Below are positions 41,432-45,304 of a stretch of DNA of 45,304 nucleotides, in pieces. Source of the stretch: an uncultured Clostridium sp. (GTDB lineage Bacteria > Bacillota > Clostridia > Lachnospirales > Lachnospiraceae); NCBI GenBank assembly GCA_900544905.1, contig UQXF01000014.1, forward strand, positions 1 through 45,304, given 5' to 3'. The position numbers and the translations under genes were made by a program. Each line of letters starts with the position of its first letter. Positions within the stretch are counted from its first letter, which is position 1. The notes below the pieces were generated by a model. That model worked only from the letters and a program-made list of their open reading frames with translations. It made no database searches and was not told the origin of the DNA.

Positions 41432-42641
41432 TCATTTTGGGTTGAAGGTGATATCCCTTGTGATTGCAATTGTAGTCTGGATTATTGTAGCAAATTTAGA
41501 TGATTACAAGACCACAAAACAGATTTCGGGGATTGAAATTGAATTTGTAAATGGCGATGCAATTACAGAAAAAAATAAAGTATATGAGGTTCCGGAGGGT
41601 ACCACCATCGACATTGTTGTAAAGGGCAGAAGAAGTGTTGTAGAGGAGCTGACCAGCGAGGATTTTAAGGCAGTTGCGGATTTATCTAAAATGTCGGTGA
41701 CCAATGCTGTTACGGTAGAGGTGTCGGCAATCAGCAGCTATGTGGCGCGGGATTTGACCATATCCTATACCAACAATGCCGTAACCATTGCGGTTGAGAA
41801 TAAGATTGAAAAGCAGCTTCCGATTACGGTGCGGGCGGATGCGGAAGTGGCAGAGGGCTATGCCATCCGGAATAAAACCGCTACACCGAATCTGATTACG
41901 GTCAGAGGAGCGGAAAGTGTTGTCAATATGATTGAAGAGGTGGTTGTGGATGTGGATGTCACCGGTGCGAATCACAACCTGACAGCCAATGCACAGCCGG
42001 TATTTTTAGACCATAGCGGAGAAGTGATTGAATCCACAAAATTTGAATATGATGTGGATGAGGTTGCGGTTTCTGTTGAAATTCTGCAGACGAAGAAGCT
42101 TTCTGTAAGGGTAAAGACAGCAGGAGAGGTTAAAGACGGTTACGCAATTGCAAGCATTGACTATCAGCCAACCAGTATTCTGGTGGTAGGTGAGGCAGAG
42201 GATTTGGCGAAGGTGGATGAAGTCCTGATTGACGATATTGATGTGACGGACTGCAGTAAGGATTTGGAAACCTCTGTTGTCATAGCGGACTATCTTCCAA
42301 GCGGAATTGCCCTTGCGGATGACAATGAAGAGGTAATGATTAAGGTGATGATTGAGGCAGTGGAGGAGAAGACGCTTGCCTTAGAGGCGGATGATATTAA
42401 CATTGTGGGAAAGGACCAGAGCTATCAGTATACATTTACGGATAGTGAGGGTTATTCCATAAAAGTCAGGGGACTTAAGGATAATCTGGAAAAACTCAAG
42501 GTTACCAATCTGATTCCAAGCATTGATGTAGAGGGATACGGACCGGGAATATATACATTTACTGTGAATTTAAAGGAAATAAAAGGCATAGAGATATTAG
42601 ATACGTTAACGGTGGAATTGGAAATCAAAAGTGAAGAGTAG
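41412..42641 (+). CDS. cdaR: CdaR (YbbR-domain) regulator of CdaA
   Basis: The 409-residue protein has one N-terminal membrane helix (about residues 10-28: VISLVIAIVVWIIVANL) and an extracellular part of about four YbbR repeats. The repeated phrases LPITVRADAEVAEGYAI and LSVRVKTAGEVKDGYAI mark equivalent positions. CdaR binds CdaA and modulates its activity. The ATG at 41412 is chosen over the TTG at 41403. In many Firmicutes glmM follows as third gene; here HPr takes that place. Confidence 0.93.
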   Translation: MKNRILNHFGLKVISLVIAIVVWIIVANLDDYKTTKQISGIEIEFVNGDAITEKNKVYEVPEGTTIDIVVKGRRSVVEELTSEDFKAVADLSKMSVTNAVTVEVSAISSYVARDLTISYTNNAVTIAVENKIEKQLPITVRADAEVAEGYAIRNKTATPNLITVRGAESVVNMIEEVVVDVDVTGANHNLTANAQPVFLDHSGEVIESTKFEYDVDEVAVSVEILQTKKLSVRVKTAGEVKDGYAIASIDYQPTSILVVGEAEDLAKVDEVLIDDIDVTDCSKDLETSVVIADYLPSGIALADDNEEVMIKVMIEAVEEKTLALEADDINIVGKDQSYQYTFTDSEGYSIKVRGLKDNLEKLKVTNLIPSIDVEGYGPGIYTFTVNLKEIKGIEILDTLTVELEIKSEE

Positions 42642-42665
42642 ACGGTGAAGTTTAGGAGGGATAGT

Positions 42666-42938
42666 ATGGTAACACAAAAGGTTGTGGTTGCCGAACCTTC
42701 CGGTTTACATTTGCGTCCGGCGGGCAGGCTGTGTGAAATAAGCCTCAAATATGAGTCAAGGATAGAGATTAAAAAGGGGCATAATATAGCCAATGCAAAG
42801 AGTGTGCTGGGTTTGCTGGCTGCAAGAGTACAGCAGGGGGACGAGATTGAGATTATATGTGAGGGCGCAGATGAAGTGGAGGCCCTGGCTGCAATTGTGA
42901 AGGTGATGCAGGAGGGTCTGGGAAGTCCGGTGGCTTAG
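42666..42938 (+). CDS. HPr phosphocarrier protein
   Basis: The 90-residue protein keeps both HPr regulatory sites at their standard places: His15 in GLHLRPAG, phosphorylated by enzyme I, and Ser46 in NAKSVLGLL, phosphorylated by HPr kinase for catabolite control. GGAGGG precedes the ATG at 42666; an upstream in-frame ATG has no such site. It ends 12 bases ahead of the sirtuin gene. Because both sites are present it looks like true HPr and not Crh. The c-di-AMP operon is an unusual home; no enzyme I gene follows. Confidence 0.92.
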   Translation: MVTQKVVVAEPSGLHLRPAGRLCEISLKYESRIEIKKGHNIANAKSVLGLLAARVQQGDEIEIICEGADEVEALAAIVKVMQEGLGSPVA

Positions 42939-42949
42939 GAGGTGTCTGT

Positions 42950-43681
42950 ATGTTACATGAGGAGTCAAAGGAAAAGGTTGAACGGCTGAAAGAGATTGTG
43001 GCGGAAAGTGATAATATTGTATTTTTTGGAGGAGCAGGCGTGTCTACTGAGAGTGGAATCCCGGATTTCCGCAGTGTGGATGGTCTCTATAATCAGAAGT
43101 ATAAATATCCGCCGGAGGTTATGGTGAGCCATAGCTTTTACCGGAACCACACAGAAGAGTTTTTTGAGTTTTATAAGAATAAAATGATTGCGCTGGAAGC
43201 AAAGCCGAATGCAGCACATATAAAACTGGCGGAGCTGGAACAGCAGGGAAAGGTGAGAGCGGTTATTACCCAGAATATTGACGGGCTCCACTATGCGGCG
43301 GGAAGCAGGGAAGTGATGGAGCTTCACGGAAGCGTACACCGCAACTACTGCGAGAGCTGCGGTAAATCTTATCCGGTGCAGTATATTGTGGATGCAGAGG
43401 GTGTTCCTAAATGTGACTGCGGTGGTGTGATTAAACCGGATGTGGTGTTATACGAGGAAGGTCTTGATTATGAGACCATGCAAAAGGCAATCCATTATAT
43501 CCGTAATGCAGAAGTACTGATTATCGGCGGTACTTCGCTGGCAGTGTATCCGGCAGCAGGATTTATTGATTACTTTAAGGGAAAGCACCTGGTGGTAATT
43601 AATATGGATAAGACCAGCAGGGATGTGGATGCAGATTTGCTGATAAATGAGAGAATCGGAGAAGTATTTAACCAGCTATAA
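42950..43681 (+). CDS. NAD-dependent protein deacylase, Sir2 family
   Basis: The 243-residue sirtuin has the NAD-binding motifs GAGVSTESGIPDFRS (about 28-42) and TQNIDGLH, catalytic His126 (ELHGS), and a zinc site of Cys134, Cys137, Cys155 and Cys157. The last pair is C-x-C rather than C-x2-C. It removes acyl groups from lysines using NAD and could act on metabolic enzymes. GGAGGTG lies ahead of the ATG. It is the last gene of the cdaA transcript, whose terminator overlaps this stop codon. Confidence 0.94.
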   Translation: MLHEESKEKVERLKEIVAESDNIVFFGGAGVSTESGIPDFRSVDGLYNQKYKYPPEVMVSHSFYRNHTEEFFEFYKNKMIALEAKPNAAHIKLAELEQQGKVRAVITQNIDGLHYAAGSREVMELHGSVHRNYCESCGKSYPVQYIVDAEGVPKCDCGGVIKPDVVLYEEGLDYETMQKAIHYIRNAEVLIIGGTSLAVYPAAGFIDYFKGKHLVVINMDKTSRDVDADLLINERIGEVFNQL

Positions 43682-43707
43682 GTTGTACTTATGGCTGGCT
43701 TTTTTTA
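43672..43707 (+). terminator. Terminator of the c-di-AMP operon
   Basis: A 12-bp stem (43672-43683 with 43687-43698) with a three-base loop and seven Ts, overlapping the sirtuin stop codon. Confidence 0.92.
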
Positions 43708-43824
43708 TGAATCAGACAAAAAATGACAAAATAGTAAAAAAAATAATGTTTGGGGGTGTACAAACACAACATATTGTTATATAATCTGCTTATGGAAAAT
43801 CTGTTAGATATAAGGAGAGATTAT

Positions 43825-44712
43825 ATGAATGTTAATCTTGAATACTATAAGATTTTCTATCATGTAGCCACCGAGCTTAGCATAACTGGTGCTGCAAGGA
43901 AGCTCTGTATATCGCAGCCTGCCGTCTCCCAAGCTGTCAAGCAGCTCGAGCAGGAACTGGGAATTGAGCTTTTTACCAGACGTGCAAAAGGTGTCAGTTT
44001 AACCCGCGCTGGAACTTTACTGTATTCTTATGTCGGGAATGGATATGAGACAATTATGGCGGGAGAGGAGCAGCTTACCAAGATGATAAATCTGGAGTAT
44101 GGAGAGGTGCGCATTGGTGCCAGTGACATGACGCTTCAGTTTTATCTGCTTCCTTTCCTGGAACAGTTTCATCAGCTATATCCTGAGATTAAGGTTACGG
44201 TTACAAATGCCCCGACGCCACAGACCATTGACCACCTGCATCAGGGACGAATCGACTTTGGGGTCGTGACCAAGCCCCTGGAGGTTGATACACAGTTTGA
44301 CGTTTTCCGAGTCCGTAAGATACAGGATGTGTTTGTGGCGGGGGATAAGTTCCGTGAATTACAGGGACGGAAGCTTAATTACAGGGAACTGGCTGATTTG
44401 CCGTTGATATGTCTGGAGGGGAATACCAGTACGAGAAAATATGTAGATAGCTACCTGGAGAAAAAGAAGATAGCAGTTACACCTGAGTTTGAGCTGGCAA
44501 CCAGTGATATGATTGTACAATTTGCCCTGAGAAACCTGGGTGTGGGATGTGTTGTAGAGGACTTCGCAAGAAAACAGCTGGAGAATGGAGAACTGTTCTT
44601 GCTGGAATTTGAAGAACAGATTCCGGAACGGGATATGTGCCTGATTATTGACAAGCGTTCAACAATGTCAGTCGCAGCCACCAAGCTGAAGGAATTATTG
44701 GATGCGGCATAA
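43825..44712 (+). CDS. LysR family transcriptional regulator
   Basis: The 295-residue protein has the LysR winged helix-turn-helix (about residues 5-62: SITGAARKLCISQPAVSQAV, then LEQELGIELFTR) and a periplasmic-binding-like sensor domain (from about 90). The start at 43825 follows AAGGAGAGA; an in-frame upstream extension has no ribosome site. LysR proteins usually control a divergent neighbour, but the gene on the left is convergent in context (same strand, terminated) so the target is not apparent. A TATATAAT-like -10 lies near 43778. Confidence 0.9.
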   Translation: MNVNLEYYKIFYHVATELSITGAARKLCISQPAVSQAVKQLEQELGIELFTRRAKGVSLTRAGTLLYSYVGNGYETIMAGEEQLTKMINLEYGEVRIGASDMTLQFYLLPFLEQFHQLYPEIKVTVTNAPTPQTIDHLHQGRIDFGVVTKPLEVDTQFDVFRVRKIQDVFVAGDKFRELQGRKLNYRELADLPLICLEGNTSTRKYVDSYLEKKKIAVTPEFELATSDMIVQFALRNLGVGCVVEDFARKQLENGELFLLEFEEQIPERDMCLIIDKRSTMSVAATKLKELLDAA

Positions 44713-44813
44713 TACAAAACGATAACTGGCTATCGATGTTTTACAGACTGGGACATGGATAGAAGATTTATTTCAGATGCTTTATGAACAGGATATAGCA
44801 GGAGGAGATAAGA

Positions 44814-45086
44814 ATGGAGCAGAATAATACCTTTAAATTAATGAATGAAGATGGCAGGGAAATTACCTATGTTGGGTTAAGTGTAGTGGAGAATCCGGAG
44901 AATGGGCAGCGTTATCTGATTTACACGGAGGCAGAGAATGCCAATGCGGTTTCCGGCAAACAGGTGGATTTGTACGCCTGTGTGTACAGCAAGGAGAATG
45001 GAAGGATTGTATTAGACCCTCTTGAGACAGAAAAAGAGAGAACCCTGATAAAGACATTTATAGAGAAGAACATCCGTATTGCGTGA
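44814..45086 (+). CDS. DUF1292 family protein
   Basis: The 90-residue protein is a small acidic DUF1292 member (related to Bacillus YrzB), a family common in Clostridia with no known function. The start has AGGAGG about six bases ahead. In many relatives it sits near yrzL/ruvX or alaS; here it stands alone between the LysR gene and a terminator. Confidence 0.85.
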   Translation: MEQNNTFKLMNEDGREITYVGLSVVENPENGQRYLIYTEAENANAVSGKQVDLYACVYSKENGRIVLDPLETEKERTLIKTFIEKNIRIA

Positions 45087-45103
45087 CGCCCTCTCTTTAT
45101 GTT

Positions 45104-45144
45104 AAAAAGACTCTGCATTCTTTTGAATGTGGGGTCTTTTTTTA
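45104..45144 (+). terminator. Terminator after the DUF1292 gene
   Basis: AAAAAGAC..GCATTC pairs with GAATGT..GTCTTTTT (45104-45120 with 45125-45142, some G-T pairs) around a TTTT loop, with a T-run. Confidence 0.8.
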
Positions 45145-45265
45145 ATGGCAGGCGCATTATCTTATAGCAGCTATTTATCTGTCTGGTGTACAGCTGAAGT
45201 ATAGTATTGTTATAGGGAGTTATGTTATTCTGAGATATAAGTATAACTTATGGTAGATATTAGAA

Positions 45266-45304
45266 CTGTCTCTTATACACATCTGACGCTGCCGACGATC
45301 TTAC
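45266..45304. other. Tn5/Nextera sequencing adapter, not genomic
   Basis: CTGTCTCTTATACACATCT (45266-45284) is the complement of the Tn5 mosaic end. It is followed directly by GACGCTGCCGACGA (45285-45298), which completes the complement of the Nextera read-1 adapter. The last six bases, TCTTAC, sit where the index begins. The genome sequence ends at 45265. Confidence 0.98.

Noticed and set aside
42666..42938. Crh instead of HPr
   Set aside because: Crh lacks the His15 phosphorylation site; here both His15 and Ser46 are present.
1..45304. CRISPR array, rRNA genes or complete insertion sequence
   Set aside because: No regularly spaced repeats, no rRNA-like segments and no transposase frame with terminal inverted repeats were seen.

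Overview
The window looks like chromosomal DNA of a gut-type anaerobic Firmicute, most probably a Lachnospiraceae member. This rests on gene content: an oxygen-sensitive class III ribonucleotide reductase (nrdD/nrdG), a FucO-type iron alcohol dehydrogenase, a CdaA-type diadenylate cyclase, an HrcA/CIRCE-controlled small heat shock protein, DUF1292 and YjfB proteins, and strong AGGAGG ribosome sites with some TTG/GTG starts. The genus cannot be fixed from sequence alone.

Layout. Positions 1-1440 are an AT-rich accessory patch ending at a tRNA-Gly(CCC). It holds an unannotated type I toxin-antitoxin-like locus (a 27-residue holin-like toxin with a convergent small RNA), a phage-type repressor with operators, and a small orphan frame. 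Positions 1650-7400 carry a soluble hybrid histidine kinase, a deoxyinosine glycosylase overlapping a DUF1015 gene, a cytidylate-kinase-like protein, FucO and a MIF/tautomerase homologue. Positions 7435-15660 may be one long transcript. It starts at a MerR/AdhR-type promoter (19-bp spacer, CTTAAAG-N4-CTTTAAA) and runs ClC transporter, MoxR ATPase, DUF58, transglutaminase, GH3 hydrolase and WYL regulator, ending at a perfect terminator shared with a convergent tRNA-Gln(CUG).

Positions 15800-21760 carry an acyl-ACP thioesterase, a CvfB-like protein, RidA, a CPBP membrane protease, a NatA-type ATPase and a NatB permease fused to a second CPBP domain. A CIRCE-controlled hsp20 follows on the minus strand. 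Next come a fibronectin-III polysaccharide deacetylase, an apparently self-regulated TetR with an alpha/beta hydrolase, a YjfB protein and an SH3b-NlpC/P60 cell-wall hydrolase. The minus-strand operon nrdD-nrdG-dut has two NrdR boxes in phase around its promoter, joining dNTP synthesis with dUTP removal. A trigger-factor-like lipoprotein, greA and lysS follow.

Positions 34640-38620 form a small regulon: a MacB/FtsX-type ABC exporter, its TetR regulator, and a separate heavy-metal-associated (HMA) domain gene. Both promoters carry the same operator, GTTAG-N6-CTAAC. Positions 38860-43700 carry a ribbon-helix-helix protein and then a c-di-AMP operon: two uncharacterised membrane proteins, cdaA, cdaR, HPr and a sirtuin. 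A LysR regulator and a DUF1292 protein close the gene content.

The last 39 bases are not biological. They are a Tn5/Nextera sequencing adapter followed by what looks like the start of an index, so the sequence ends in an untrimmed read and should be cut at 45265. I found no CRISPR array, rRNA or complete insertion sequence. The least-described candidates are the toxin/RNA locus at 108-345, the GTTAG-N6-CTAAC regulon, the AdhR-like promoter on the ClC cluster, and the two membrane proteins fixed ahead of cdaA.
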